Shown here piece by piece: positions 45,515 through 54,945 of a stretch of DNA of 64,000 bases. Position numbers and translations under genes: made by a program. The notes under the pieces were generated by a model. The model had not been told where the DNA came from and ran no database searches. It saw nothing but the letters and a program-made list of their open reading frames with translations. The first letter of the stretch is position 1. Every line of letters starts with the position of its first letter. This DNA comes from a bacterium (GTDB taxonomy: Bacteria > Hydrothermota > Tepidihabitantia > SM23-42 > JAOAFX01), in contig DASVHD010000007.1 of the NCBI GenBank assembly GCA_036382775.1, positions 1 through 64,000 of the forward strand, given 5' to 3'.

Positions 45515-45543
45515 TTGACAATAAGCGTAATAATTTATATACT
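45515..45543 (+). promoter_or_regulatory. Promoter of the NtrC-type regulator
   Basis: TTGACA (45515-45520), 17-nt spacer, TATACT (45538-45543). The transcript would have a leader of about 45 nt with an AGGA 5 nt before the ATG at 45596. Confidence 0.65.
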
Positions 45544-45595
45544 ATCGTAACTTTATGCAGTGTTCTATAATTCAAAAGGCAGAAGCAGGATTATA

Positions 45596-46963
45596 ATGAA
45601 AAAAGGCAAGATTCTGGTCGTCGACGATGAGGAAGCGGTACGCAGCTCGCTGGCTGATTGGCTCGCGGCCGAGGGGTATGAAGTGATGACGGCCGAGAAC
45701 GGCGAGACCGCCTGGTCCATTGCTACCGATCATGAAATAGACCTTGCTCTGGTTGATCTGAAAATGCCCCGCGTGAACGGCATCGATGTCTTGCGTAAGC
45801 TAATAAAAATTAAACCCGGGCTACCGGTCGTGATCATAACGGCTTTCGCGTCGGTTGACAGCGCGGTGCTGGCAATGAAAGAAGGCGCGGTTGATTATGT
45901 CGTAAAGCCGTTCAACCCCGATGAGATCAGCATAATCATTGAACGGTTGACCGAGCACCAGCGCCTGGTTAAGGAAAATACCATGCTCAGGCGCGAACTC
46001 ACCAGACGTTACAGGGTTCGCGATCTGATCGGAAAAAGCCCGAAGATGGCAGCGGTCTTTGAAATGATAAAGACCGTAGCGCCGACTAAATCCACCGTAT
46101 TCATACGCGGCGAAAGCGGCACCGGAAAAGAACTGGTGGCGCGTGCGATCCACGGGCTCAGTTTAAGGAATAATGAATCATTCATCGCTGCCGCCTGCGG
46201 AGCCATACCGGAAACCCTGCTCGAAGCCGAGCTATTCGGTTATGAAAAAGGCGCTTTCACCGGCGCTACAACACAGCACATGGGTAGGATAGAAATGGCG
46301 GATAAAGGCACGATCTTCCTGGACGAGATCGGGGATATAAGTCCCAAAACACAAGTGGACCTCTTAAGGTTCTTACAGGAAAGGGAGTTCAGAAGGATCG
46401 GGGGAAAAGAGCTGATAAAGGTCGATATCCGCATTATCGCGGCCACCAATAAAAACATCGAAGAAATGATCGCGAACCGGCAATTTCGGGAAGATCTTTA
46501 CTACCGTCTAAACGTGATAACTATAACCATCCCTCCTCTACGGGAACGCAAGGAAGATATACCGATCCTGATCGAACATTTTTTCACAAAGTACTCGGTG
46601 GAGACGAACAAACCAGGTCTGCGCGTATCAGAAGATGCCATGAAAGTATTGATGGAGTATCACTGGCCGGGCAATGTCCGTGAACTGGAAAACACGATCG
46701 AACACGCGATCGTAGTCACAAGCAGCACAGAGATAACAGTGAATGATCTGCCCGCGCAAGTAGCTCAGATAATCAGATCCGCTGCTCCGACTGTTCAGGT
46801 GCCATCAGGTCAGTCCCTGAACGACATTGAAAAAGCATATATTAGCAATGTATTAAATTCGAACAATTGGAATATAAAAAGATCTGCGGAGATCCTTGGT
46901 ATAAATCGAGTGACGCTTTATAATAAAATTAAGTTGTATCAATTAAAAAAAACAGCTGAGTAA
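45596..46963 (+). CDS. NtrC-family sigma-54-dependent response regulator
   Basis: 455 residues with three domains: receiver with phospho-acceptor Asp54 (LVDLKMPRVNG); AAA+ domain with Walker A GESGTGKE (172-179), the sigma-54 contact loop GAFTGA (219-224), Walker B GTIFLDEIGD; and a C-terminal Fis-type helix-turn-helix (NWNIKRSAEILGINRVTLYN). Start chosen at the ATG preceded by AGGA; an upstream GTG frame adds residues unlike the family. It sits directly before a consensus sigma-54 promoter, so it very probably activates the operon at 47165-58603. Confidence 0.95.
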   Translation: MKKGKILVVDDEEAVRSSLADWLAAEGYEVMTAENGETAWSIATDHEIDLALVDLKMPRVNGIDVLRKLIKIKPGLPVVIITAFASVDSAVLAMKEGAVDYVVKPFNPDEISIIIERLTEHQRLVKENTMLRRELTRRYRVRDLIGKSPKMAAVFEMIKTVAPTKSTVFIRGESGTGKELVARAIHGLSLRNNESFIAAACGAIPETLLEAELFGYEKGAFTGATTQHMGRIEMADKGTIFLDEIGDISPKTQVDLLRFLQEREFRRIGGKELIKVDIRIIAATNKNIEEMIANRQFREDLYYRLNVITITIPPLRERKEDIPILIEHFFTKYSVETNKPGLRVSEDAMKVLMEYHWPGNVRELENTIEHAIVVTSSTEITVNDLPAQVAQIIRSAAPTVQVPSGQSLNDIEKAYISNVLNSNNWNIKRSAEILGINRVTLYNKIKLYQLKKTAE

Positions 46964-47004
46964 TATTATTTTGTTCGTGTTGAATAATTATACATAGTTT
47001 AAAA

Positions 47005-47027
47005 TTTCAACACAAAAAGTGTTGAAA
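47005..47027. promoter_or_regulatory. Candidate activator-binding inverted repeat
   Basis: Perfect 9-bp inverted repeat tttcaacac-aaaaa-gtgttgaaa, centred at 47016, roughly 145 bp before the start expected from the sigma-54 promoter: the usual place of an NtrC-type enhancer site. Half-site-like words (gtgttgaa near 46978; caatg / cattg at 47041-47067) flank it. It is AT-rich with no downstream T-run, so it is not a convincing terminator of the regulator gene. Confidence 0.65.
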
Positions 47028-47133
47028 AAACATACTTTTACAATGTTGTTTAAAAAATTTACATTGAAAATATTCTGATGTATAATCAATCGTCATAATG
47101 TTTTGAAAAAACGATACTTTTTATTAATGCCCT

Positions 47134-47149
47134 TGGCACAGAATTTGCA
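47134..47149 (+). promoter_or_regulatory. Sigma-54 (RpoN) promoter
   Basis: TGGCAC (47134-47139), 5 nt, TTGCA (47145-47149): an exact match to the -24/-12 consensus, with GG and GC at the canonical spacing. Predicted start near 47160, 5 nt before the ATG at 47165. Confidence 0.88.
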
Positions 47150-47164
47150 TAAAATAATCATGTT

Positions 47165-47389
47165 ATGAAGTGCCCTTTTTTAGAAGAGATCATGATGCAG
47201 TATTGTACTGCATGTGAAGTAAAAAAAATGCTCCCAAGCAATCGCTTGGTTACACCGAGTCCATGCGAAAGCGATTATCATGAATGCCCGGTATTTATAG
47301 ATTTTTATGAAAATAAAAAGAAAAAGAAAATGCAGGATATCGTCGGGAAAGAAGAAGACAACGATGCTCCAGAAGGACCATCACTGTGA
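47165..47389 (+). CDS. Small Cys-rich protein at the head of the Hdr operon
   Basis: 74 residues. MKCPFLEE...YCTAC...VKKMLPSN...SPCESDYHECPVF: five Cys in a spaced pattern, followed by a basic then acidic tail. Resembles a small Cys-containing module found near redox/sensor genes in anaerobes, as far as I recall; no name is established. Possibly a metal- or redox-sensing accessory of the downstream kinase (inference). GTGA overlap with the next gene. Confidence 0.65.
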   Translation: MKCPFLEEIMMQYCTACEVKKMLPSNRLVTPSPCESDYHECPVFIDFYENKKKKKMQDIVGKEEDNDAPEGPSL

Positions 47390-48531
47390 TACAGGGAACG
47401 GATAAGACCGAACCAGCGCGGATCATGGTCATCGATGACGAGGCGGTGATATGCGATGCCTGCGCTCAGATTCTGACCGATGAAGGATATGAGGTGGTAA
47501 CCGCGAATAACGGAATTGCCGGATTGGAAAAAATGAAGGGATCAAAACCCGATGTTGTCTTCGTTGACCTGAAGATGCCGGGTATGGGCGGGCTCGAAGT
47601 GCTTGACCGGATCAGGGGGATCGACAAGAACATCGTCACCGTGGTGATCACCGGCTACGCGACCATAGAATCTGCCGTCGATTCAATGAAGCATGGCGCT
47701 TTAGAATTCCTGCCCAAACCGTTCACGCCTGAGGAATTGGCCATTATCACCTGGCGGGCGGTCGAGAAACATCGGATCACGGTTGAAGCCGAGCGGTTGA
47801 AAAATGAGAAAGAGCATATGCGGCAGAATTTCATATCGCTGGTCTCGCATGAATTGAGAACACCGCTGGTCGCGGTTATCCAGTACCTTGAGGTCCTGAG
47901 CGGCGGGATCCTGGGAACGATGCCGCCGGAGCAAGAGAAGGTGATCACCCGGATGAAGATCCGGCTGAATGAACTGCTTTTGCTAGTCAACCGCTGGCTG
48001 AAGTTTGCCCGGATCGAGGAGACGGATGTTCGGGATAGCTTCACAAAATTCAACTTGAAGCCGGTGATCGAAGAATCCCTGGAACTCGTAAAACCACTCG
48101 CCGCGGAAAAAAAAATCGAACTCGTGTCCTCTGCCGGCGCTGACATTAATACCGTATTTGGCGACCGCGAAATGATAAAAGAGGTGATCACGAACATCAT
48201 GAGCAACGGTATTAAATATAACCACGAGGGGGGACGTTTATCGGTCGAGACAATGCAAACTGCAGACGCAGTGATCATTGACATCACCGATACCGGGATC
48301 GGGATACCGGACGAGGAACTCGCCCGGGTTGGCGATGAATTTTACCGGACCAAGCGTGAGGGTCTAGCTGCCGGTTCCGGCCTTGGTCTGGCGATCGCCA
48401 AAAAAATTCTGGATATCCATGGAGGCCGGCTGGAGATCAAGAGCCGGCTCGATCTGGGCAGCACATTCAGCATTGTTCTGCCTAAAGCACGTGAAAAAAA
48501 TGAAATTGTATCAGAAAGGAGCGCATCATGA
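47386..48531 (+). CDS. Receiver-histidine kinase hybrid
   Basis: 381 residues: N-terminal receiver (VVFVDLKMPGMGG with phospho-Asp), then HisKA (SHELRTPLVAVIQYLEVL, phospho-His) and HATPase (TNIMSNGIKYN, DTGIGIPDEE, GSGLGLAIAKK). No membrane segment, so it is cytosolic. The receiver-first order suggests control by another kinase. Starts at a GTG overlapping the upstream stop; overlaps the next gene by ATGA. Confidence 0.9.
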   Translation: MIQGTDKTEPARIMVIDDEAVICDACAQILTDEGYEVVTANNGIAGLEKMKGSKPDVVFVDLKMPGMGGLEVLDRIRGIDKNIVTVVITGYATIESAVDSMKHGALEFLPKPFTPEELAIITWRAVEKHRITVEAERLKNEKEHMRQNFISLVSHELRTPLVAVIQYLEVLSGGILGTMPPEQEKVITRMKIRLNELLLLVNRWLKFARIEETDVRDSFTKFNLKPVIEESLELVKPLAAEKKIELVSSAGADINTVFGDREMIKEVITNIMSNGIKYNHEGGRLSVETMQTADAVIIDITDTGIGIPDEELARVGDEFYRTKREGLAAGSGLGLAIAKKILDIHGGRLEIKSRLDLGSTFSIVLPKAREKNEIVSERSAS

Positions 48532-49319
48532 AAAAAGTGAAACTCTTGTTGATCGATGATGACAATGACTTTTGTCAAGCCAACAAGGTTATTTTCGAAC
48601 AGGCAGGATACGAGGTTATGATGGCGAAGAACGGCCGGACCGGGCTCGACTTGGTCCACAAGGAAAACCCAGACCTGATCGTTCTGGACGTCATCCTGCC
48701 GGATATCAATGGTTTCTCCATTTGCCGGGAGCTCAAGGAAGATCCCAAGTACTCAGTGATACCGATCCTGCTGATGACCGCCCTGGGTTCAAAACCGGGC
48801 AGTTATACCGAGAACATCGCTGCCCAGCACAAGGCGGACGCGTACCTTGAAAAACCATCGTCGCCTCAGGTCATTCTGGAAAAAGTGCGTGGTCTTCTAG
48901 CAACGGTTAAAACCGCGCCCAAACAGGAGCGCAGCATGCCGAAGATCCTGCTGGTCGATGACGATCCTGATTTTCTTGAAGCCACGCGGCAGATCCTGGC
49001 CGCGCACCGGTTCGAGGTCATCACGGCTAAGGACGGCGACGAGGGCATTGCCAAGGCAAAATACGAGAAGCCTGACCTGATCGTGCTGGATGTTATAATG
49101 CCCGGCAAGGACGGTTACACGGTGTGCTTTGAACTGCGCAAGAACCAACAGACCCGCCCCATACCGATAATCATGCTGACCGCGATCGGACAGCAGCTTT
49201 CCAGGCCGGAGTACGGCGTGGAGATCGCGATCGACCATCTCGCCGATGATTTTATTGATAAACCGGTCGAAATCCCGGCGCTGCTTAAGAAGATCGAAAA
49301 GCACCTGATGTTCAGATAG
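48528..49319 (+). CDS. Tandem receiver protein without output domain
   Basis: 263 residues made of two CheY-like receivers: first with LLLIDDDNDF and VLDVILPDING, second with ILLVDDDPDF and VLDVIMPGKDG. Both keep acidic pockets and phospho-Asp; the conserved Lys is seen in LEKPSSP and IDKPVEIP. Probably a phosphorelay adaptor between the preceding kinase and another target. Confidence 0.88.
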   Translation: MKKVKLLLIDDDNDFCQANKVIFEQAGYEVMMAKNGRTGLDLVHKENPDLIVLDVILPDINGFSICRELKEDPKYSVIPILLMTALGSKPGSYTENIAAQHKADAYLEKPSSPQVILEKVRGLLATVKTAPKQERSMPKILLVDDDPDFLEATRQILAAHRFEVITAKDGDEGIAKAKYEKPDLIVLDVIMPGKDGYTVCFELRKNQQTRPIPIIMLTAIGQQLSRPEYGVEIAIDHLADDFIDKPVEIPALLKKIEKHLMFR

Positions 49320-49368
49320 CCCGCAGCACGCTATTAAGGCAACGCGCATCTCGATGAAAGGGGATTGA

Positions 49369-49908
49369 ATGCGATGGAAAGCTGGGTCTAATGACCAAGA
49401 GAAAACCATGAAAAGCCAAGAACAATCGGTTACACCAAATTTCAAATATGAAGTGGCAAAAGAACCCGGCGGCGAGAATATAAAAGCCTGCTATGCTTGC
49501 GGCATCTGCACGGCGAGCTGTCCTATTCGAGAGATCGATACGCGATATAATCCGCGGCAGATCATAAGGATGGTCCTGCTGGGCATGAAAGACCGGGTTT
49601 TGAAGAACGATTTCATCTGGTTTTGTTCAACCTGTTATTCTTGCTCAGAACGGTGCCCGCAGGGGGTACGGTTCACGGATGTCATGAACGCGATCAAGAA
49701 CATGGCCGTAAAAGAAGGGTTTATTCATCCCGCGTTCGTTCAACAGGTCGAGCTTTTAAAGCAATTCGGCCGCCTGTATGAGATCGATGAGTTCGACAAC
49801 AACAAAAGAGTCTCGTTCGGATTGCCAAAGGTTGAAAAGACCAAGGGATTCACGCGCAAACTTTTGGAAATCACAGGATTGGACAAGATCCTGGCGAGGA
49901 AAACCTAA
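49369..49908 (+). CDS. hdrC: Heterodisulfide reductase subunit C-like protein
   Basis: 179 residues with two [4Fe-4S] motifs, CYACGICTASCP (Cys41, 44, 47, 51) and CSTCYSCSERCP, plus the HdrC-typical NPRQIIRMVLLG. Transfers electrons between HdrA and the catalytic HdrB. The ATG at 49369 has gaaagggg upstream; another ATG at 49408 is possible. HdrB follows one base after the stop. Confidence 0.9.
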   Translation: MRWKAGSNDQEKTMKSQEQSVTPNFKYEVAKEPGGENIKACYACGICTASCPIREIDTRYNPRQIIRMVLLGMKDRVLKNDFIWFCSTCYSCSERCPQGVRFTDVMNAIKNMAVKEGFIHPAFVQQVELLKQFGRLYEIDEFDNNKRVSFGLPKVEKTKGFTRKLLEITGLDKILARKT

Positions 49909-49909
49909 C

Positions 49910-50788
49910 ATGAAGTACGCACTATTCCCGGGTTGTACCGTATTAGGCAGGGGCAGGAACTATGAAATGGCGGCACGGGCAGTGGCGAAGGAGACCGGAC
50001 TTGAGTTTACGGACATCGCCGATTTCGAATGCTGCGGGTTCCCGATCAAGTCAGTTCACCAGGAGAGCGCATTTTTCCTGGCCGCGCGCAACCTGCTGGC
50101 CGCCGAGAACGAAGATCTCGATGTCTGCACGCTGTGCAGTGCCTGCACAAGCTCACTGACCGAGGTCAGCAAGCATCTTTCCGATGATTTCCCGGAAAAG
50201 ACCAGGACCCTCGCGCTGCTCAAGAAAGCCGGGTTCGATTACCGACTCAGCAGGAATATCGTAGTCAAACATTTTGTCAAGATCCTGTACGAGGATATCG
50301 GGATCCCGGAGATCTCGAAGTTGATAAAGAAAAAACTTACCAATCTCAAGGTCGCGGCGCACTACGGATGCCATTACCTGAAACCAACCGACATTTATCA
50401 AACTCCAGAAGATCCGGAAAATCCAAAATCCCTCGATGAACTGATCAGCGTCACGGGCGCGGTGCCTTTGGACTACAACGAGAAAACGCGATGCTGCGGT
50501 GCCAGCCTCCTGGCGATCAGCGAGGACCTGGCGTATTCCGTTGCCCGCCCGAAAATGACCGCGCTCAAGCGGAATTCAGTGGACGCAATGGTCCTGATGT
50601 GTCCATTCTGCAGCGTCATGTTCGATGATAATCAGCGGAAGATGGAACAAAAATTCAATGAAGTGTTCACCATCCCGGTCCTGTACTATCCTCAACTGCT
50701 TGGTCTGGCGATGGGCTTGGATGAAAAAGCTCTGGGCTTGAGGATGAACAGGGTGTCCACAAAAGCATTGATGGAGAAGATTAGATGA
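49910..50788 (+). CDS. hdrB: Heterodisulfide reductase subunit B-like protein
   Basis: 292 residues. Two CCG domains (DFECCGFPIKSVHQ and TRCCGASLLAISED) together with CTLCSAC, HYGCHYLKP and MCPFCSVMFD: the ligands of the two non-cubane clusters of HdrB where disulfides are reduced. The natural disulfide in a non-methanogen is unknown. Start at the ATG one base after hdrC; a longer frame overlapping hdrC is not credible. Confidence 0.92.
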   Translation: MKYALFPGCTVLGRGRNYEMAARAVAKETGLEFTDIADFECCGFPIKSVHQESAFFLAARNLLAAENEDLDVCTLCSACTSSLTEVSKHLSDDFPEKTRTLALLKKAGFDYRLSRNIVVKHFVKILYEDIGIPEISKLIKKKLTNLKVAAHYGCHYLKPTDIYQTPEDPENPKSLDELISVTGAVPLDYNEKTRCCGASLLAISEDLAYSVARPKMTALKRNSVDAMVLMCPFCSVMFDDNQRKMEQKFNEVFTIPVLYYPQLLGLAMGLDEKALGLRMNRVSTKALMEKIR

Positions 50789-50807
50789 AGGCTTACAAAA
50801 TGCAGAA

Positions 50808-50853
50808 TACCAAATATCAAGATCCAAATGAATCCCAAATTCCAAATGTCAAA
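50808..50853. repeat. AT-rich caaat repeat inside the Hdr operon
   Basis: Words accaaatatcaagatccaa and cccaaattccaaatgtcaaa match the AT-rich repeat near 1084-1140. It accounts for the only sizeable intergenic gap (90 bp) among the Hdr/Nuo genes, between hdrB and the HdrA-N/NuoE gene. Confidence 0.6.
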
Positions 50854-50878
50854 AGCCAGTTTCTGAAGCGGAGGATCC

Positions 50879-51748
50879 ATGAGTAACGGAAAGGTTGGCG
50901 CGGTGATGGTTGTCGGCGGCGGGATCGGCGGCATACAGGCAGCGCTGGACCTGGCAGATTCCGGATTCAAGGTTTATCTGGTCGAGAAGGGTCCAAGCAT
51001 AGGTGGGGTCATGGCTCAGCTCGACAAGACATTCCCCACCAACGACTGCGCGATGTGCATCCTGGCGCCGAAGCTGGTCAGTGTCGCGAGACATCCGAAC
51101 ATAAAGATCATCACTAACGCCGAGATCGAAAAACTCGGCGGTGAATCCGGCAATTTCGTCGTGACCGTGCAGAAAAAACCGCGGTTTGTTGATGAGGATA
51201 AGTGCACGGGCTGCGGGCTTTGCATGGCGAATTGCCCGGTAATGCAGATCGCATACGCTGATATCGACAAGGAGACAATACAGCTGCAACCCGAGGATTT
51301 TGCCAAGGTCCAGGGGATCATCAGTGATTACAAGTCCAAGGAAGGCAGCCTTATGCCGATCCTCCAGAAGATAAACGCAACGTACAATTACCTGCCGATG
51401 GACTTGCTGCGCTATGTCGGTAGGGAATTGGATATACCTTTAAGCCATATATATAACATCGCGACGTTCTACAACGCTTTTAGCCTCGTGCCGAAGGGAA
51501 AGTATACGATCGCGCTCTGCCGCGGTACCGCATGCCATGTCCGCGGTTCGGGCAGATTGCAGGAAAAGGTCGAACAGGAGCTGGGCATCAGTGACGGTGG
51601 GACGACCGAAGATTTTTTATTCTCGTTGCAGACCGTCCGGTGTATCGGGTGTTGCAGCATAGCACCAGCAGTTCGCATTGGTCGTAATACCTACGGTAAT
51701 GTCAGGGTAAATGAGATCGGCAATATATTGAGAAAGTACAGACTATGA
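50879..51748 (+). CDS. Fusion: N-terminal part of HdrA FAD domain + NuoE-like protein
   Basis: 289 residues. Residues 1-121 match the front of the HdrA flavin domain: Rossmann [38 protein letters not shown] (cluster Cys) and first ferredoxin motif [12 protein letters not shown] (109-120). The sequence then leaves HdrA and, from about residue 140, becomes a NuoE-type thioredoxin-like [2Fe-2S] domain with Cys214/219 and Cys255/259 (CRGTAC and CIGCC). The missing rest of HdrA is in the protein at 54942. Good Shine-Dalgarno (gcggagg). ATGA overlap with the next gene. Confidence 0.88.
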   Translation: MSNGKVGAVMVVGGGIGGIQAALDLADSGFKVYLVEKGPSIGGVMAQLDKTFPTNDCAMCILAPKLVSVARHPNIKIITNAEIEKLGGESGNFVVTVQKKPRFVDEDKCTGCGLCMANCPVMQIAYADIDKETIQLQPEDFAKVQGIISDYKSKEGSLMPILQKINATYNYLPMDLLRYVGRELDIPLSHIYNIATFYNAFSLVPKGKYTIALCRGTACHVRGSGRLQEKVEQELGISDGGTTEDFLFSLQTVRCIGCCSIAPAVRIGRNTYGNVRVNEIGNILRKYRL

Positions 51749-54700
51749 AGCTAAAGAACAAAGAAGACCTGCAAAAGCTTAAGGATAGCGGGATAAAGAA
51801 GCTCTATCCGGACAAGGTGAGGATCAGTGTCGGGATGGCGACATGCGGACTGGCGACCGGCGCCGAACAGGTCTACAATTATTTCAGCAAGGAGATCGAC
51901 TCTAACGGCAAGTTTAACCTTGTCCCGGTCGGGTGCATTGGGTTTTGCCAGAAAGAACCGCTGGTCGATATCCTGATCCCTGGCTTACCGCGGGTGACTT
52001 TTTCCAAAGTTAATGAAGAAAAGGCTAAACTCATCTTTGATGATCTGAAAAAAGACCATATAAACAATAGTATCGCAGCCTGGCGTTTTGATGAAGATGA
52101 ATGGTTGATATTGAACGAGAAGAAGTCTCTCGTCGCCCGTGATCTACCGGACGCGGTCCGGTCGATAGAACTCTATAACAACATCGCGTTCTTCAAAAAA
52201 CAGCTCAAGATCGCCCTGCGAAATTGCGGTTTCATTAATCCCGAAGATATCGAGGAGTACATTGCGCGCGGCGGCTATTTTTCTCTGATGCAGGTACTGA
52301 AGGGATATTCGGCCGACCAGGTGATCGGCGATGTCAAGAAATCCGGACTGCGGGGGCGCGGCGGCGCGGGTTTTCCGACAGGTTTGAAGTGGGAATTGTG
52401 CCGGAAATCAAAGGGAGAGACAAAGTACATAATCTGCAATGCTGACGAGGGAGACCCCGGCGCATACATGGACCGGAGCATCCTTGAAGGAGACCCGCAT
52501 TCGGTCATTGAAGGCATGGTGATCGGCGCCTATGCCATCGGAGCGCAAGAGGGCTACATTTACGTGCGCACTGAATACCCGCTGGCGATCGAACGGTTCA
52601 AAAAAGCGATCAGCGATGCTGAGGAAAGTAACCTGCTGGGTGACAACATTCTGGGCACTAATTTCAATTTCAAGATAAAGATGGCGCAGGGTTCGGGCGC
52701 ATTTGTCTGCGGCGAGGAAACATCTCTGATAAGCTCGATCGAAGGGAAGTCGCCGGAACCAAGGTTAAGGCCGCCATTCCCGGCCGAATCCGGATTATGG
52801 GGAAAACCGACGAATATAAACAATGTGGAGACCTGGGCGAATATCCCGGTCATTATCGCCCGCGGTGGGGATTGGTTTTCCCGGATCGGAACGGAAAAGA
52901 GCAAGGGCACGAAGGTGTTCTCGCTGGTCGGAAAAATAGAAAATACAGGGTTAATAGAAGTGCCGATGGGGATGAAGCTGGATGAGATCATCGAGATGGG
53001 CGGCGGTATTCCCAAAAACCGAAAGTTCAAAGCCATTCAGACGGGCGGACCTTCAGGCGGCTGTCTGCCTTTAAGCCATATCAATCAGCCTGTCGATTAT
53101 GAAAAACTTGCCGAAGCCGGATCGATCATGGGATCTGGCGGCATGATCGTAATGGATGAACGCACCTGCATGGTGGACATCGCAAGATATTTCCTTGAGT
53201 TTCTCAAGGATGAGTCCTGCGGCAAGTGCTCGTCGTGCCGTGAAGGAACCCGGGAGATGTATGAGATCGTTGACCGCATTTCCAGGGGAGAAGGCAAGGA
53301 AGGCGATATCGATCTCCTGGAGAACCTGGGTAAGGTAGTGAAATCGGCTTCAATGTGCGGGCTGGGGCAGACCGCGGCCAATCCGGTCCTGTCCACGATA
53401 AGGTATTTCAGGGATGAATACGAAGAACATATCAAGCATAAAAGATGCCCGGCGATCGTTTGCAAGGAGATCGTTTCGTCCCCTTGCCAGCATACCTGTC
53501 CAATAGGCACCGAGGCTCAATTATACGTGTCGTATATCGCCAGCAGAAAGTTCGAGCAGGCGCTCGAGGTGATAACCAGGGACAACCCCATGCCGGCGTC
53601 GGTGAGCCGCATCTGTCATCATCCGTGCGAAAGAATGTCGTGCCGCGCCGGTGATATCGGGGAGCCCATAAATATCCGCGGTCTGAAGAGGTTCGTCATC
53701 GATTGGGCAACCGCAGCGAAGAAAAATATCGAGCCTCCAGGCAAAACGCCTGCCACCGGCAAGAAAATAGCCATTGTTGGCGCTGGACCGGCGGGCTTGA
53801 CAGCCGGTTATTACCTTTGCCTTAAAGGTCACAAGGTCACAGTTTTCGACTCGGAGCAAAAACCCGGCGGCATGTTATTGGTCGGAATCCCCGAGTACCG
53901 GCTTCCCAGGCCGGTGCTGGATTTCGATATCCAAAACATGAAAAAAGCAGGACTGGAGATTAAAAATGGCGTGAGGATCGGCGAGCAAGTTAGTATCGAC
54001 GAGCTGCTGAAACAGGGCTACGACGCGGTGTTCGTAGCGGTCGGGGCTCATGAAAGCATCAAGATGGGTGTTGTGGGAGAAGACCATCCGCGCGTTTTGC
54101 CGGGCATGAAATTCCTGCGGGCGGTCCATACCGGTCAGAAGGTCGATCTGGGCAACAAGGTATGCGTGATCGGCGGTGGTAATTCCGCGATCGATGCTGC
54201 CCGTGTTGCCCTGAGACTGGGATGCGAGGTGGAGATCTATTACCGCCGCACCAGGTCTGAAATGCCCGCTTTTCCTGAAGAGATCGAAGGGGCACTCGAA
54301 GAGGGCGTCAAGATCCAGTACCTTGTTGCGCCCCAAAAGATCGCGGAGCAGAACGGCAAGCTTCTTTTTACGTGCTCACGCATGGCGTTGGGCGAGATCG
54401 ACAGCTCGGGCCGGCGCAAGCCGGTTCCCATACCGGGCTCTGAATTCACCACTGGATTCGACACGATAATCGCAGCGGTCAGCGAGCAGCCGCAGACCGG
54501 GTTTCTTGCTAAACACGCTAAACTAACCAAATGGGGAACGGTGGACGTGAATGCGGAGACCCTTCAGAGCAGCCATCCCCAGATCTTCGCGGGCGGCGAC
54601 GCGATCCGCGGGCCGAGCACGGCGATCGAAGCGATCCGCGACGGCAAACTGGCCGCTGAATCGATCGATAGTTATTTGAAAAAAGCTGCGTGGATGCGGA

Positions 54701-54945
54701 AACATGCGGTGACACGGCCGTCGATCTATGTCGAGCCGGTTGCCATGACCGAAGTGGAGATGGCCGATTACCAGCGCGTCAAAATGCCCGGCCTGGCAGT
54801 ATCCCCCCGGATCAATAAATTCCCCGAGATCGATAATGGTTACACCGAGGAAATGGCGATCAAGGAAGCCCGGCGGTGTTTGCATTGCGATCTGGAGACC
54901 ACGCAGGGTCAGGAATTTGTGAAAAAGTGCAAGGAGCGAAAATGA
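51745..54945 (+). CDS. Fusion: NuoF-like NADH/FMN subunit + NfnB/GltD-like flavoprotein
   Basis: 1066 residues. Residues 25-110: thioredoxin-like [2Fe-2S] domain in which one of the usual four Cys is replaced by Gly (VGMATC; Cys34, Cys64, Cys68 remain). Then Nuo[16 protein letters not shown] (NADH/FMN), [14 protein letters not shown], and cluster ligands [13 protein letters not shown]. From about residue 570 a GltD/NfnB-like part: [30 protein letters not shown] motif [14 protein letters not shown], second nucleotide site [16 protein letters not shown] and [19 protein letters not shown]. Likely NAD(P)H- and ferredoxin-linked flavin chemistry. Overlaps both neighbours by ATGA. Confidence 0.9.
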   Translation: MKLKNKEDLQKLKDSGIKKLYPDKVRISVGMATCGLATGAEQVYNYFSKEIDSNGKFNLVPVGCIGFCQKEPLVDILIPGLPRVTFSKVNEEKAKLIFDDLKKDHINNSIAAWRFDEDEWLILNEKKSLVARDLPDAVRSIELYNNIAFFKKQLKIALRNCGFINPEDIEEYIARGGYFSLMQVLKGYSADQVIGDVKKSGLRGRGGAGFPTGLKWELCRKSKGETKYIICNADEGDPGAYMDRSILEGDPHSVIEGMVIGAYAIGAQEGYIYVRTEYPLAIERFKKAISDAEESNLLGDNILGTNFNFKIKMAQGSGAFVCGEETSLISSIEGKSPEPRLRPPFPAESGLWGKPTNINNVETWANIPVIIARGGDWFSRIGTEKSKGTKVFSLVGKIENTGLIEVPMGMKLDEIIEMGGGIPKNRKFKAIQTGGPSGGCLPLSHINQPVDYEKLAEAGSIMGSGGMIVMDERTCMVDIARYFLEFLKDESCGKCSSCREGTREMYEIVDRISRGEGKEGDIDLLENLGKVVKSASMCGLGQTAANPVLSTIRYFRDEYEEHIKHKRCPAIVCKEIVSSPCQHTCPIGTEAQLYVSYIASRKFEQALEVITRDNPMPASVSRICHHPCERMSCRAGDIGEPINIRGLKRFVIDWATAAKKNIEPPGKTPATGKKIAIVGAGPAGLTAGYYLCLKGHKVTVFDSEQKPGGMLLVGIPEYRLPRPVLDFDIQNMKKAGLEIKNGVRIGEQVSIDELLKQGYDAVFVAVGAHESIKMGVVGEDHPRVLPGMKFLRAVHTGQKVDLGNKVCVIGGGNSAIDAARVALRLGCEVEIYYRRTRSEMPAFPEEIEGALEEGVKIQYLVAPQKIAEQNGKLLFTCSRMALGEIDSSGRRKPVPIPGSEFTTGFDTIIAAVSEQPQTGFLAKHAKLTKWGTVDVNAETLQSSHPQIFAGGDAIRGPSTAIEAIRDGKLAAESIDSYLKKAAWMRKHAVTRPSIYVEPVAMTEVEMADYQRVKMPGLAVSPRINKFPEIDNGYTEEMAIKEARRCLHCDLETTQGQEFVKKCKERK

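Noticed and set aside
47005-47027. Inverted repeat as terminator of the NtrC-type gene
   Set aside because: The stem is AT-rich and not followed by T residues on the plus strand; position relative to the sigma-54 promoter fits an activator site better.
49778-49909. Longer HdrB starting inside hdrC
   Set aside because: HdrB homology begins at the ATG at 49910 (KYALFPGCT), and the extension is the out-of-frame reading of hdrC.
50879-54945. Frameshift or misassembly explaining the HdrA-N/NuoE fusion
   Set aside because: Reading frames are intact through both domain types and genes are joined by clean ATGA overlaps, as expected for a functional operon; not excluded without reads.
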